41,390 nucleotides of DNA, from assembly GCA_900299365.1 (NCBI GenBank), contig OMJS01000016.1:1-41390 (forward strand). Direction: 5' to 3'. Origin of the DNA: Opitutales bacterium (lineage in GTDB: Bacteria; Verrucomicrobiota; Verrucomicrobiia; Opitutales; Seribacteraceae). The notes under the pieces were generated by a model that did not search any database, was not told where the DNA came from, and saw nothing but the letters and a program-made list of their open reading frames with translations. The position numbers and the translations under genes are program-made. Below are positions 17,665 through 25,559 of this stretch, piece after piece (positions within the stretch are counted from its first letter, which is position 1; every line of letters begins with the position of its first letter).

Positions 17665-18095
17665 ATGATCTGAGAGCTCTTCTCTCGGGGTAGGACTTGT
17701 TCCAATGCCCGCCAACAAAGTATCGCACAATCCATTCGCTCGGGAAAATCTACAAGGGATTGATAAACCAATAAATCCCCCTTCCAGTTCATTGGCTGGA
17801 CTCTCTCCTCTATCCATATTCTCAAATTTCTTTGTATCTGATAAATATCAGCGATCCCCTCCCCCTCTAATTCGCTGCACATAATGGAGGCACAGGCTTT
17901 GGCCAGCGCTGACCCTTTTACTTGGGCAGCTATATGAAGAAGTGTGTTTTCCTTGATAGTTGTTTGTATACGACAAACATTACCTGTTTTTGGACTTTTC
18001 CATTCACTGGAATGGGTGACATGCTTTAGCTCATTGTCACCATATGGGTTTTGGGAGTGCTCCTCTAAAATTTCACGCAACAGACTTTCGTCCAT
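17661..18095 (-). CDS. SufU/IscU-fold protein lacking two canonical cluster cysteines
   Basis: A 144-residue protein that aligns end to end with SufU-type Fe-S assembly proteins: an N-terminal ILEEHSQNPYG (family IxDHYKNPRNxG), the KSPKTGN segment where the family has NPTCGD, the VKGSALAKACASIM helix (family FEGEGCSISMASASMM), and the end DFPERMDCAILCWRALE (family KFPARIKCATLSWKALE). Of the three conserved Cys and one Asp ligands, only Cys123 is kept: Cys1 is Thr37, the Asp is Asn39, and Cys2 is Ser62. Extra cysteines occur at 41, 68, 73 and 127. Ordinary cluster or zinc binding at the canonical site therefore seems unlikely. It lies 4 nt after dcd. I infer the fold from motif alignment only; the function is unknown. 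Confidence 0.7.
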   Translation of the reverse strand: MDESLLREILEEHSQNPYGDNELKHVTHSSEWKSPKTGNVCRIQTTIKENTLLHIAAQVKGSALAKACASIMCSELEGEGIADIYQIQRNLRIWIEERVQPMNWKGDLLVYQSLVDFPERMDCAILCWRALEQVLPREKSSQII

Positions 18096-18099
18096 CTTC

Positions 18100-18636
18100 T
18101 CAAAAAGAGTTTTTCCACATCATAGATTCAACAGGTAAAGAAGAGCGTTGGTTATATTTCGCGGATACTTTCGTGGAATAATCAACCTCCACTTCACCCT
18201 CGACGAGAAAGTAAATTAATTGCCCAATTGGCATACCTGCATAAACCCTTACAGGCTGAGAAACAGAGATTTCAAGCGTCCAATGATTACAGAAGCCTAC
18301 ATCGCCCTTACCCGCGGTAGCATGGATATCTATACCTAATCTCCCCACACTTGATTTCCCCTCCAAAAAAGGCACAAACCTTCGGGTTTCTGTATATTCC
18401 AAAGTGGAACCTAAATATGTTCGCCCCGGCCGAAGAACATACCCTTCATCAGGAATATTAAAATGCTCCACTTGGTTATGTTTTTTGGCATCTATCACAT
18501 CATCCACATAACAAGCAAGATAGGGTGATAAATGAACATCGTAGCTGTTGGTACCCAAGCATGAACGATCGTAAGGTTCGATTACGATATCCCGTTTTTC
18601 AATCGCTTCTAAGATGGCTCCATCAGAAAGTATCAT
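18100..18636 (-). CDS. dcd: dCTP deaminase
   Basis: Deaminates dCTP to dUTP (some relatives also hydrolyse it to dUMP), feeding dTMP synthesis. Starting at the ATG at 18636 gives 178 residues beginning MILSDGAILEAI, matching the family N-terminus. A longer frame starts at a TTG (18672) that lies beside the T-tract of the preceding terminator and is unlikely. Motifs: EPYDRSCLGTNSYDVHLSP and the catalytic region FLEGKSSVGRLGIDIHATAG with the usual Ser-Arg and Glu, then VGFCNHWTLEISV and a C-terminal PVRVYAGMPIGQLIYF. The trimeric dUTPase-like fold is known for the family. It forms a two-gene unit with the SufU-like gene downstream. Confidence 0.92.
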   Translation of the reverse strand: MILSDGAILEAIEKRDIVIEPYDRSCLGTNSYDVHLSPYLACYVDDVIDAKKHNQVEHFNIPDEGYVLRPGRTYLGSTLEYTETRRFVPFLEGKSSVGRLGIDIHATAGKGDVGFCNHWTLEISVSQPVRVYAGMPIGQLIYFLVEGEVEVDYSTKVSAKYNQRSSLPVESMMWKNSF

Positions 18637-18670
18637 ACCTTCTTTGATTAATGTATAATCAAGTCGGGTC

Positions 18671-18711
18671 AAAACAAAGCGACCCTGCAGTTGATAGAGC
18701 CGCAGGGTCGC
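18671..18711 (-). terminator. Rho-independent terminator after the Gfo/Idh/MocA gene
   Basis: A perfect 10-bp inverted repeat, GCGACCCTGC (18679-18688) with GCAGGGTCGC (18702-18711), with a 13-nt loop, followed on the minus strand by TTTGTTTTG. It lies 22 nt after the Gfo/Idh stop and 35 nt or so before the dcd ATG. Its arm shares CAGGGTC with the ppdK terminator. Confidence 0.87.
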
Positions 18712-18733
18712 GATTATGCAAATTTAATCCTAG

Positions 18734-20062
18734 TTATACGACTCTACTTTTCCCAGGAACAGGGGCATCATAACCTCCAGCTGCATTGGGCTGAACAGGG
18801 GCCTCGCTCTCCCAAGTGAGAGAATCGATATTCGGGCAGAGCTCAATCTTAGAAGAAAGTGCCTGGTTCCAGCTAACTTCTTTGCCCGAGTAAGTTGCGC
18901 AACGACCGAGTATATTAGTCATAGTACTCTTGGCTCCATAATCTCCCTCGTTGTACACCTCGCCTTTAGCCAAAGCATCAATCATATTGAGCTGTTCCTG
19001 TTGGTGACCACCAACTTTCTTACCTGGATAACGCCAAGGGTCTCCTGATTTTGGGAAAATTTGATGGCGACTCAGTGAACTGTAACCTTCAGAACCGTGA
19101 ATATGCTCTGATACATTCTGCCAACAATTACTGATATGACGACACTGGCTATACATACGAAAACCATCTGCATATTCAAATTCCACAAAATGGTGATCGT
19201 AGATCTCTCCATGATCTTTCCAGTCTGGATCGTTGGCGGGGTTGCCACGAACCTGCCGACCGCCATGACCATTAGCTTTTATAGGATAGGCACCCTTGAT
19301 CCAGTTGATGATATCGGTGTTATGGATATGCTGTTCCACAATATGGTCGCCACATAACCAATTAAAGTAAAACCAATTCCTGACTTGGTATTCCAGTTCA
19401 TTTTGACTAGAAGTCCTTTTCTTGGTCCAAACACCTCCACTGTTCCAGAATACACGAGCATAATTAAGCTCACCAATTGCACCATCCTGAATCTTTTTTA
19501 CGGTATCAATATAGTTGGGCTCATGGTGACGTTGCAATCCAACTGTCACCATAAGGTTTTTCTTTTTGGCAATCTCATTAGCGGCTAAAACTCGTTGCAC
19601 ACCAGCTCCATCAGTGGCCACTGGTTTTTCCATGAACACATGTTTACCCTTATTGACCGCATGCTCGAAATGCAAGGGACGGAAGCCAGGGGAAGTAGTA
19701 AGAAGAACTAAATCTACATTATCCATTTCCATAACCTTTTTGTAGGCATCAAGTCCTGCAAAAATGGTGTCGTCTGTAACTTTTAATTTATCCTCATGCC
19801 CCACATGTTTGAGATAATTTTGTGCACCCTTAGCAGTATCCATAAAGGCATCCGCTAATGCCACGCATTCGGTTTTATGAGGAGAATTCATTACCTGTGC
19901 AGCAGCACCCTTGCCTCGCCCCCCGCATCCAATCAATGCAAAACGGATAACTTCTTTCCCTTTGCTTTCGGCGGTGAGAACATTGGGGAATGAAACTGCG
20001 GCACTCGCTAAGGCAGCGGAACCCATGAACTTTCTTCGACTTACTGAATCTTGATTACTCAT
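18734..20062 (-). CDS. Tat-exported Gfo/Idh/MocA-family oxidoreductase
   Basis: A 442-residue NAD(P)-dependent sugar oxidoreductase-like protein. The N-terminus carries a twin-arginine signal (SRRKFMGSAALASAAVSF, RR at 9-10), so it is likely exported folded, with its cofactor, through Tat. The Rossmann motif is IRFALIGCGGRGKGAA (about 39-54). The EKP motif appears in HVFMEKPVATD, and the C-terminal domain has GDHIVEQHIHNTDIINW with the usual catalytic-region histidines. Proteins of this type are abundant in Verrucomicrobiota and Planctomycetota and are thought to act on sugars or inositols; the substrate cannot be told from the sequence. ThuA lies 33 nt upstream, probably in the same operon. 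No SD precedes the ATG. Confidence 0.93.
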   Translation of the reverse strand: MSNQDSVSRRKFMGSAALASAAVSFPNVLTAESKGKEVIRFALIGCGGRGKGAAAQVMNSPHKTECVALADAFMDTAKGAQNYLKHVGHEDKLKVTDDTIFAGLDAYKKVMEMDNVDLVLLTTSPGFRPLHFEHAVNKGKHVFMEKPVATDGAGVQRVLAANEIAKKKNLMVTVGLQRHHEPNYIDTVKKIQDGAIGELNYARVFWNSGGVWTKKRTSSQNELEYQVRNWFYFNWLCGDHIVEQHIHNTDIINWIKGAYPIKANGHGGRQVRGNPANDPDWKDHGEIYDHHFVEFEYADGFRMYSQCRHISNCWQNVSEHIHGSEGYSSLSRHQIFPKSGDPWRYPGKKVGGHQQEQLNMIDALAKGEVYNEGDYGAKSTMTNILGRCATYSGKEVSWNQALSSKIELCPNIDSLTWESEAPVQPNAAGGYDAPVPGKSRVV

Positions 20063-20095
20063 ATTTATGTTTGTAATTATATTGTGATTTAAAAT

Positions 20096-20959
20096 CTACT
20101 TAGAAGGTAGTTTATTATTGAGAGGAAGGCTTTCAAGCGTTCCATCTAATTCACGAACTGACCAACGAATACCTGCTAAAAAGTGCTCTAGAATAAAAGG
20201 TGTCCACCAACTGGCTTTGTTATGTCCAAAGTTGGAATAAAAAACCCTTCCTTTACCGTAAGCTTTTACCCAAGAAACCGGATAATCGTTGGTCGGAGAC
20301 TTCCCAGACTTCCCGCTCTTCTTAGCATCTAAACTTACAAGCACCCGAAGGTTTTGCCGATTGTAGCCTTTGTATTGATATATTTCATCGGAAAATCGAA
20401 ATGTGGTGGAGGAAAAGCTCCTGCACAATGGATGACTAGTATCTTCTACTCTGAATGGCCATGTTCCCCCAGCATTCCATGGATGTCCGTCAAAGCATCC
20501 CCCCACCATTTCCGTATACTCATTCCACTTGGGCATACCCCCATCAGATGCTCCATGGAATCCCGAAAAACCTTTACCCTGTTTGATAAAATTTAGTAGT
20601 CCGTTTCGCTGGTCAGGAGTAAGAAATGCTTTCTCCACCCGGGTGGTATTGTTAAAAATGATCCCGTCAAAACCCTGGAGATTTTCTTTATTAAAATCAC
20701 TAACATCATTGGTAAATTCAGGTAAAAATGCTTTCGTCTTATTCGCAAGGGCACGAAGTGATTTTATTCCTGTAGGAATTGATTTATGGGCAAAACCACT
20801 TGCCTTTGAATAAACTAAAATTTTCGGTACTTTAGAAGACTGGACTGAATCGATTTCCCTCAATGCTTTTTCGATCCTTAGCAAATCATCATCCTGATTT
20901 GCCAAAGCAATTTTGACCAAGAGTAGCGAAAAGGATAATTTGAGGATATTCAAAATCAT
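20096..20959 (-). CDS. ThuA-domain protein, exported
   Basis: A 287-residue protein with an N-terminal signal peptide (about 1-20, ending near ALA-NQDD) and a ThuA-like, glutamine-amidotransferase-fold domain: KILVYSKASGFAHKSIP at the start of the domain, FDGIIFNNTT, GLLNFIKQGKGFSGFHGASDG, and VSWVKAYGKGRVFYSNFGH, which are the typical ThuA landmarks. ThuA proteins were first linked to trehalose utilisation in rhizobia and are commonly found next to Gfo/Idh/MocA dehydrogenases in this phylum. The adjacency here supports a shared role in periplasmic sugar oxidation. The catalytic chemistry of most family members is not established. The 92 nt upstream are strongly AT-rich. Confidence 0.9.
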   Translation of the reverse strand: MILNILKLSFSLLLVKIALANQDDDLLRIEKALREIDSVQSSKVPKILVYSKASGFAHKSIPTGIKSLRALANKTKAFLPEFTNDVSDFNKENLQGFDGIIFNNTTRVEKAFLTPDQRNGLLNFIKQGKGFSGFHGASDGGMPKWNEYTEMVGGCFDGHPWNAGGTWPFRVEDTSHPLCRSFSSTTFRFSDEIYQYKGYNRQNLRVLVSLDAKKSGKSGKSPTNDYPVSWVKAYGKGRVFYSNFGHNKASWWTPFILEHFLAGIRWSVRELDGTLESLPLNNKLPSK

Positions 20960-21051
20960 ACAAAGAGTAATAAAAAATAATATTTTATAAAAAAAAGACC
21001 ACTAGCAAGGGAGAATCCTAAAAAATAGAAATTTTTTTAACAAAGTTTATC

Positions 21052-21480
21052 TTAATTCTTATCTTTACAGTCTGGGCAGGTTCCAAAAACCTCCATCACA
21101 TGGGTGAGATCAGTAAACCCGAAAGAATAGCCCACCTGGTTAAGTTCTTCCCCCATGCATAGATCAACCCGTTCGGTTCGTCCACAAGCCCGGCAAGTAA
21201 GGTGATGGTGGTGGTCATGACCATGAGAAAGACAATAAACCTTTGTTCCATTTTCCCTAACCCCTAGTTGAAGCACTCCAATCCGTTCCAATTGATCAAG
21301 GGATCGATATACCGTGACCAAGTCACAAGTAGCATTGGGGAGCTCTGAATGAGTCTCCTCCGCAGACAAGGGATTTTGTGCATCTGCAAGTACCTCCAGC
21401 ATAGCTCTTCTTTGCTTAGTTATCCGCAAACCTGCACGGCTTAAATCTTTTAAACACTGGTCGACAAGGGAGTGGGTCAT
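21052..21480 (-). CDS. Fur-family transcriptional regulator
   Basis: A 142-residue metal- or peroxide-responsive repressor. The winged-helix part (about 1-85) has LRITKQRRAMLEVLAD, LSAEETHSEL and the recognition helix region TCDLVTVYRSLDQLERIG. The dimerisation domain has a His-rich stretch (HGHDHHHHLTC) and two CxxC pairs (CRAC at about 98-101 and CPDC near the C-terminus) that would bind the structural zinc. The spacing fits Fur, Zur and PerR alike, so the metal sensed cannot be assigned; the histidine cluster is somewhat Zur-like. It is divergent from rlmN across a 97-nt intergenic stretch; I did not see a convincing Fur-box palindrome there. Confidence 0.92.
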   Translation of the reverse strand: MTHSLVDQCLKDLSRAGLRITKQRRAMLEVLADAQNPLSAEETHSELPNATCDLVTVYRSLDQLERIGVLQLGVRENGTKVYCLSHGHDHHHHLTCRACGRTERVDLCMGEELNQVGYSFGFTDLTHVMEVFGTCPDCKDKN

Positions 21481-21577
21481 CTTATTAGTTATATGCTCTT
21501 AAGATATTGGTTTTCGGGCAAGCCGGAATATACCTCAACGTTTGCCATACCTTATTCGTTCCTTTATCGATGTGAAC

Positions 21578-22642
21578 ATGTCTACCCTTTTAATCGATCA
21601 AACTTTTGAAGATTGGCCGCTTGACGGTGTTCCAAAGTATCGCCGTGAACAACTCCGTCGCTGGGTTTTTGAACAAGGTTGTTTTACATGGGAAGAAATG
21701 ACCAACTTACCGAAATCACTTCGCGAAGAATTATCAAAGAAGTGGTCACTCCTGCCCATGGAATTGATTCGTTCTCAAGGGTCCGCTGATACTACTCAAA
21801 AGTTTCTGTGGAAACTCAGGGATGGACAACTGATAGAGAGCGTTCTTATTCCCGCTACTGAGGGCACTCAGGGAGTTCGTGCCTCCCGGTTAACATTATG
21901 TGTATCCACCCAAGTGGGTTGTGCGATTGGTTGTAAATTCTGTGCCAGTGGGTTGGATGGGTTAAAAAGAAACTTAAGCACTGGCGAGATAGTTGGGCAG
22001 GTACTTCTTGCCCGAAAACAAGCCCGAAAAAGAATAGATAATTTAGTCTTCATGGGCATGGGTGAACCACTGGCCAATCTGCCTGCCCTTTTGCCTGCTC
22101 TCGATCAAATCATTTCACCCGATGGTCTTGGTATTGGAGCCCGGCACTTAACCCTTTCCACCAGTGGTTTGGCTACTAAAATCGTCGAGCTTGCTAAATA
22201 TCCTGCTCAAATCCGACTCGCCATTTCTCTGCATGGTGGGGACGATGAAACAAGGCAGAAAATCATGCCCATCAATCAAAAGTTTCCAATGAATCAACTC
22301 CTAGCCGCCTGCGAGCAATTTATTCAGGAACGCAAAAAGATGATCACGTTGGAATATATTCTCATCGAAGGAATTAATGATGACCTTAAACAAGCTGAGT
22401 TACTTGCTTCTCATGCCCGCCGACTCAATGCCAAAATTAACCTAATCCCCTACAATAAAGTGGAGGGCTTACATTGGCGAAGACCCAGGCTCGAACAAAT
22501 CAAGGCATTTCACAGGAAAGTAGAGATTGGTAATCCTCCTAGAGTAACACTGCGAATGGAAAAAGGTCATGACATTGATGCAGCATGCGGGCAGTTAAGA
22601 CTTCGGGAAATCTCCGAATCCAAATTCTGCCAATCCAGTTAA
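21578..22642 (+). CDS. rlmN: 23S rRNA/tRNA adenine-C2 methyltransferase RlmN
   Basis: A radical-SAM enzyme that methylates C2 of A2503 in 23S rRNA and A37 in some tRNAs. Starting at ATG 21578 the protein has 355 residues and begins MSTLLIDQTFEDWP. The frame can be extended to a TTG at 21542, but those residues do not resemble the family. The N-terminal domain contains YRREQLRRWVFEQG. The radical-SAM cluster motif is CAIGCKFC (Cys115, 119, 122), followed by NLVFMGMGEPLAN, HLTLSTSGL and RLAISLHGGDDETR. The catalytic C-terminal Cys lies in IDAACGQLR, and LIPYNKVEG is also present. Function is clear; the fur gene is divergent upstream. Confidence 0.95.
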   Translation: MSTLLIDQTFEDWPLDGVPKYRREQLRRWVFEQGCFTWEEMTNLPKSLREELSKKWSLLPMELIRSQGSADTTQKFLWKLRDGQLIESVLIPATEGTQGVRASRLTLCVSTQVGCAIGCKFCASGLDGLKRNLSTGEIVGQVLLARKQARKRIDNLVFMGMGEPLANLPALLPALDQIISPDGLGIGARHLTLSTSGLATKIVELAKYPAQIRLAISLHGGDDETRQKIMPINQKFPMNQLLAACEQFIQERKKMITLEYILIEGINDDLKQAELLASHARRLNAKINLIPYNKVEGLHWRRPRLEQIKAFHRKVEIGNPPRVTLRMEKGHDIDAACGQLRLREISESKFCQSS

Positions 22643-22665
22643 CAAAACTTGATCTACCTTGTTGG

Positions 22666-23325
22666 CTACTCTAATGCGGAATTACCTAATTTAGACAAGG
22701 CGACTTTTCGAATTAATCCAGTAGTATCGTAAGTGGAGAAGCCCAGTGGGGTGGACAATTCAATCTCTCCAGTGCGCATGGATATTTCCCGCCCATCAAT
22801 ATCGCAATCGATTAGCTTCTCCCCATCTACCCAAAATTTGAAATGAGTATCCGTTACTCTAAGCCTACATTGGTACCATTGATTAGGCTTAAAAAAATGA
22901 GCGGTAGAAGACTCATTCTCTGAAGCATCAAATCCATCGATACAGGAAATCCCAACCAAGGCTCCCCCCCATCCGCCAAGGATTAAAGTAGCATGATTTT
23001 GCTTGTATGGAAAAGTGAGAGAGCCAAAAAAGTCAGTTCCCATTTCTTTAAGGGCCTCCCATTGAATCTCATAATTTACCCTCGGTAAGGGCTTACCTGT
23101 CCAATGGATACCAGTTAGGGCAATTCCAAACTCTAGGGACACACTTCCATTCCCATCCAGTTTAACCTCCCCATGACCCGCATAGTCTGTTACAGACCAG
23201 TTATCCAAATTTTTTCCATCGAAAAGAATTTGGGATTTTTCACCTTCTTGTCCCGCCAGCAGTGAGTAAATCGAGCTAAACAAAAAAAAGATAGTTTTCA
23301 AATAAGGGGAGATTTCTTTTGGCAT
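22666..23325 (-). CDS. Secreted DUF1080 (3-keto-disaccharide hydrolase-like) protein
   Basis: A 219-residue exported protein with a signal peptide (about 1-24, ending near SLLAG) and a single DUF1080 jelly-roll domain: ILFDGKNLDNWSV at the domain start, FFGSLTFPYKQNH, LILGGWGGALVGISCIDG, PNQWYQCRLRVTDTHFKFWV and a closing GFSTYDTTGLIRKVAL. DUF1080 domains are lectin-like, and a subset hydrolyses 3-keto-glycosides made by Gfo/Idh-type oxidases, which fits the Gfo/Idh and ThuA genes nearby (not directly adjacent). It follows the glyoxalase gene by 39 nt, at the end of the TPR/Exb gene run, and converges with rlmN with 23 nt between stops. Substrate unknown. Confidence 0.85.
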   Translation of the reverse strand: MPKEISPYLKTIFFLFSSIYSLLAGQEGEKSQILFDGKNLDNWSVTDYAGHGEVKLDGNGSVSLEFGIALTGIHWTGKPLPRVNYEIQWEALKEMGTDFFGSLTFPYKQNHATLILGGWGGALVGISCIDGFDASENESSTAHFFKPNQWYQCRLRVTDTHFKFWVDGEKLIDCDIDGREISMRTGEIELSTPLGFSTYDTTGLIRKVALSKLGNSALE

Positions 23326-23364
23326 TTAAATAAACTCGACCAACCATAACCGGGTGATGATGAT

Positions 23365-23748
23365 TTATTTCGGTCTCTCAATCACTTCAATTTCATACCC
23401 TTCCGGGGCGTCTACAAAGGCAAAGGTGGATCCGGAGGAACTCTTGGTTGGGCCATCGCTTAATTTTTCACCAACAGATTCCAAATGCTTTTGAAACTCT
23501 TCCATGCTTTTAACTTCGAACGCAAGGTGCATTAAATCTTCCTGTACTTCAACGGGCCCGGAACCGGGAAAATAAGTAATTTCAATTTCCTCTTCACTGT
23601 TGGGAACAGATAAGAAAGCAAGTTTTGAACCACGAGGAGACTCATGCCTACGTGTTACCTCCAAACCAAATACCCGTTGGTAAAAATCTAGGGTTGCATC
23701 CAGATCGTTGACCCGCATTCGGGTATGCAAGAATTTACATACTACCAC
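23365..23748 (-). CDS. gloA: Lactoylglutathione lyase (glyoxalase I)
   Basis: Isomerises the hemithioacetal of methylglyoxal and glutathione (or another thiol) in methylglyoxal detoxification. The frame can be read from 23811, but that start overlaps the upstream exbD by 52 nt. A GTG at 23748 gives 127 residues beginning VVVCKFLHTRMRVNDLD, matching the family N-terminus, and places the gene 11 nt after exbD. The four metal ligands are visible: His in KFLHTRMRV, Glu in EEIEITYF, His in DLMHLAFEV and Glu in YEIEVIER. NDLDATLDFYQRVFGLEV is the typical first beta-alpha unit. Whether the metal is Ni or Zn cannot be decided. Its place at the end of the Exb genes looks incidental. Confidence 0.88.
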   Translation of the reverse strand: MVVCKFLHTRMRVNDLDATLDFYQRVFGLEVTRRHESPRGSKLAFLSVPNSEEEIEITYFPGSGPVEVQEDLMHLAFEVKSMEEFQKHLESVGEKLSDGPTKSSSGSTFAFVDAPEGYEIEVIERPK

Positions 23749-23759
23749 GGGTATAAAAA

Positions 23760-24194
23760 TTACTTGCGTCTCATATTGGGAGACACACTTTTGATTTTTG
23801 CGGCGCCACATGCATTAAGCGCAGCTAAGGGTGCTTGCCAATTAGCCAAGGGGTCGGTCCAAATATGAACCACAAAGTCTTCTCCGTGCTTACTTTTTTC
23901 ACCCAATAAATATTGCTTAACATCGGGTAAATCCAAGCTTTGTAGGGCATTTCCCATGTAATTGCCATCAACACGAACGGATCCATCAGGATCTATTTCA
24001 ATGTGCGATTCAGGTTTTGGTTTGTTGTAACTACTGGGTGCTGATTTGCCAGGCAAGATAGCTGAAAGTTCCGCTTCAGGCTGTTTGATCATGGTTGTTA
24101 CCATGAAGTAAATAAGTAAAAGAAAGGTGACATCGATCATCGGTGTTAAGTCGACTTCATCGACATCATCCAGAATCTTTTTAAAGGTATCCAT
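23760..24194 (-). CDS. ExbD/TolR-family protein (second copy)
   Basis: A 144-residue bitopic inner-membrane protein of the ExbD/TolR type, which with ExbB/TolQ conducts protons to drive an energy-transducing partner. One transmembrane segment (about 17-36) carries the functional Asp in DLTPMIDVTFLLLIYF. The periplasmic domain follows (about 45-140), with IEIDPDGSVRVDG and an ExbD-like end, ALNACGAAKIKSV. It starts 13 nt after the first exbD copy. The two copies share the membrane motif but their periplasmic parts differ clearly, so the complex probably uses a heteromeric D-type pair. No tonB or tolA is nearby. No SD is apparent at the ATG. Confidence 0.88.
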   Translation of the reverse strand: MDTFKKILDDVDEVDLTPMIDVTFLLLIYFMVTTMIKQPEAELSAILPGKSAPSSYNKPKPESHIEIDPDGSVRVDGNYMGNALQSLDLPDVKQYLLGEKSKHGEDFVVHIWTDPLANWQAPLAALNACGAAKIKSVSPNMRRK

Positions 24195-24207
24195 GAAATA
24201 AAATTAT

Positions 24208-24627
24208 TTATTCTGCGGATTTAAAGGCAGCAAATACAACATTGGACTGCCCGCCCATTAACACCTGTTCATGTACATCGTTTAGAACCGATGCAGGAAT
24301 ATCAACATGGTATCTTAAAAACACTTTCCATGTTGGGTTTCTCGCAACAGCGACAGAAATTTGCGACATATCAATGGGTTGCTCACCCCAATAAATCATT
24401 TGCCCCATGGATGGATCGTCGTCCACTGAAATAATGGTCCGAGATGGAGGGGATTCCGGAACTTTAGCATTCGATGCGATACCTAGTTTTGGGTCGGACA
24501 ACTCCACATATTGCTCAGACACTTGTTGGGCTACAACCATGAAGAAAACAATAAGTAGAAAAACCACATCGATCATCGGAGTAAGATCCGGTGAGTCATT
24601 GCTCTCTGGCACTTCGAACTTTGCCAT
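24208..24627 (-). CDS. ExbD/TolR-family protein (first copy)
   Basis: A 139-residue ExbD/TolR-like protein with a short cytoplasmic N-terminus, one transmembrane helix (about 18-37) with the proton-relay Asp in DLTPMIDVVFLLIVFFMV, and a periplasmic domain of about 100 residues. The periplasmic part has RTIISVDDDPSMGQMIYWGE and ends in FAAFKSAE; it diverges from the second copy. It follows the ExbB-like gene by 48 nt and precedes the second exbD by 13 nt, all on the minus strand, so it is part of a three-gene proton-channel core. Confidence 0.88.
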   Translation of the reverse strand: MAKFEVPESNDSPDLTPMIDVVFLLIVFFMVVAQQVSEQYVELSDPKLGIASNAKVPESPPSRTIISVDDDPSMGQMIYWGEQPIDMSQISVAVARNPTWKVFLRYHVDIPASVLNDVHEQVLMGGQSNVVFAAFKSAE

Positions 24628-24675
24628 ATTCTAAGAGGAATGCAGAATTGTGGATTCTTTTGAAAATTAAATTTA

Positions 24676-25500
24676 TTAGGCAGGCTCAGGAGCTACTTCT
24701 TCATCGTAGGCAGCCTCTTCATATGCTTCCTCGGATCCACCTTCATCGTCAAAGCCTCCTCGGGCTGCCCGAACTAGAGTAAAGACCATTTCTCCGGTCA
24801 CTTGGTTCACTTCGGCAGCAATGTTCCCAAATTTTGTTTTGAACAGAAAGTAAGAAATTAAGCAGGGAATCGCAACGACGAGACCAGCTGCAGTGGTCCA
24901 AAGTGCACTTCCGATATTGCCGGCCATTTGTTTACTCGCTTCACCTCCCATACCTGCACTCGTAAGAACCGCAAATGCACCGATCATACCGACAACTGTA
25001 CCAAGTAGTCCAACCATGGGAGCAATGGAGCCAACTGTGTTAAGCATATTAATCCAGGTAAATGGCTTAGACATGTGCAGGGCTGCATTTTCATCCAACC
25101 CCTTCTCAATTGCCTCGATATCAAGCTCATCGTCCTGAATGCGTTCAAGCCCCCCTTTGAGAATAGAAGTGACTGGAAGTTTGTATTGGTCACAAAGGCC
25201 TTTGGCTCCTTCGATATCCAAGCCTTTAACTGCATCCATAATAGGATTAAGAACATCGTCTTTGATGAATGCTTTTCGCCTGACCGCAATTGAATTGAAA
25301 ATAATCAAAGTAATGCCGGCAATGATTAGCAGTAAGAATACAATAAAAAAGGTCGGGCCTAAGTTTGTCCAGGCAGCGACAAATAAATTGCTGTCTTGAG
25401 CCATAGCACTGTTCACCAACATGGACGGCGACAGGGTTAAGTAAAAAAGTAATAAGTAGACGGCTACACGGATGGTACGAATTTTCATAGAGCTTAGCAT
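24676..25500 (-). CDS. ExbB/TolQ/MotA-family proton channel protein
   Basis: A 274-residue polytopic inner-membrane protein. An N-terminal signal-like segment (about 1-35, ending SAMAQD) is followed by TM1 (about 48-68; TFFIVFLLLIIAGITLII), a large cytoplasmic loop, then TM2 (SIAPMVGLLGTVVGMIGAF) and TM3 (GNIGSALWTTAAGLVVAIP), the hallmark MotA/TolQ/ExbB channel sequences. The extra N-terminal cleavable segment occurs in many ExbB-like proteins of the Bacteroidota and Verrucomicrobiota. The C-terminus is a very acidic tail (EEAYEEAAYDEEVAPEPA). Met5 is an alternative start. The gene follows the third TPR gene by 59 nt and should partner the two ExbD proteins downstream. Confidence 0.92.
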   Translation of the reverse strand: MLSSMKIRTIRVAVYLLLFYLTLSPSMLVNSAMAQDSNLFVAAWTNLGPTFFIVFLLLIIAGITLIIFNSIAVRRKAFIKDDVLNPIMDAVKGLDIEGAKGLCDQYKLPVTSILKGGLERIQDDELDIEAIEKGLDENAALHMSKPFTWINMLNTVGSIAPMVGLLGTVVGMIGAFAVLTSAGMGGEASKQMAGNIGSALWTTAAGLVVAIPCLISYFLFKTKFGNIAAEVNQVTGEMVFTLVRAARGGFDDEGGSEEAYEEAAYDEEVAPEPA

Positions 25501-25559
25501 TGCGATTTAAGAAGTTAGAAAAGTAAGAATATCGATTTAGGTCAACGAGGATTTATATC

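Noticed and set aside
18637-18672. dCTP deaminase extended to 18672
   Set aside because: The start is a TTG abutting the T-tract of the preceding terminator; the ATG at 18636 matches the family N-terminus.
21542-21577. RlmN extended to 21542
   Set aside because: The start is a TTG with no family similarity in the extra residues; ATG 21578 is preferred.
21481-21577. Fur box between the Fur-family gene and rlmN
   Set aside because: The short AT-rich stretch has no convincing palindrome of Fur, Zur or PerR type.
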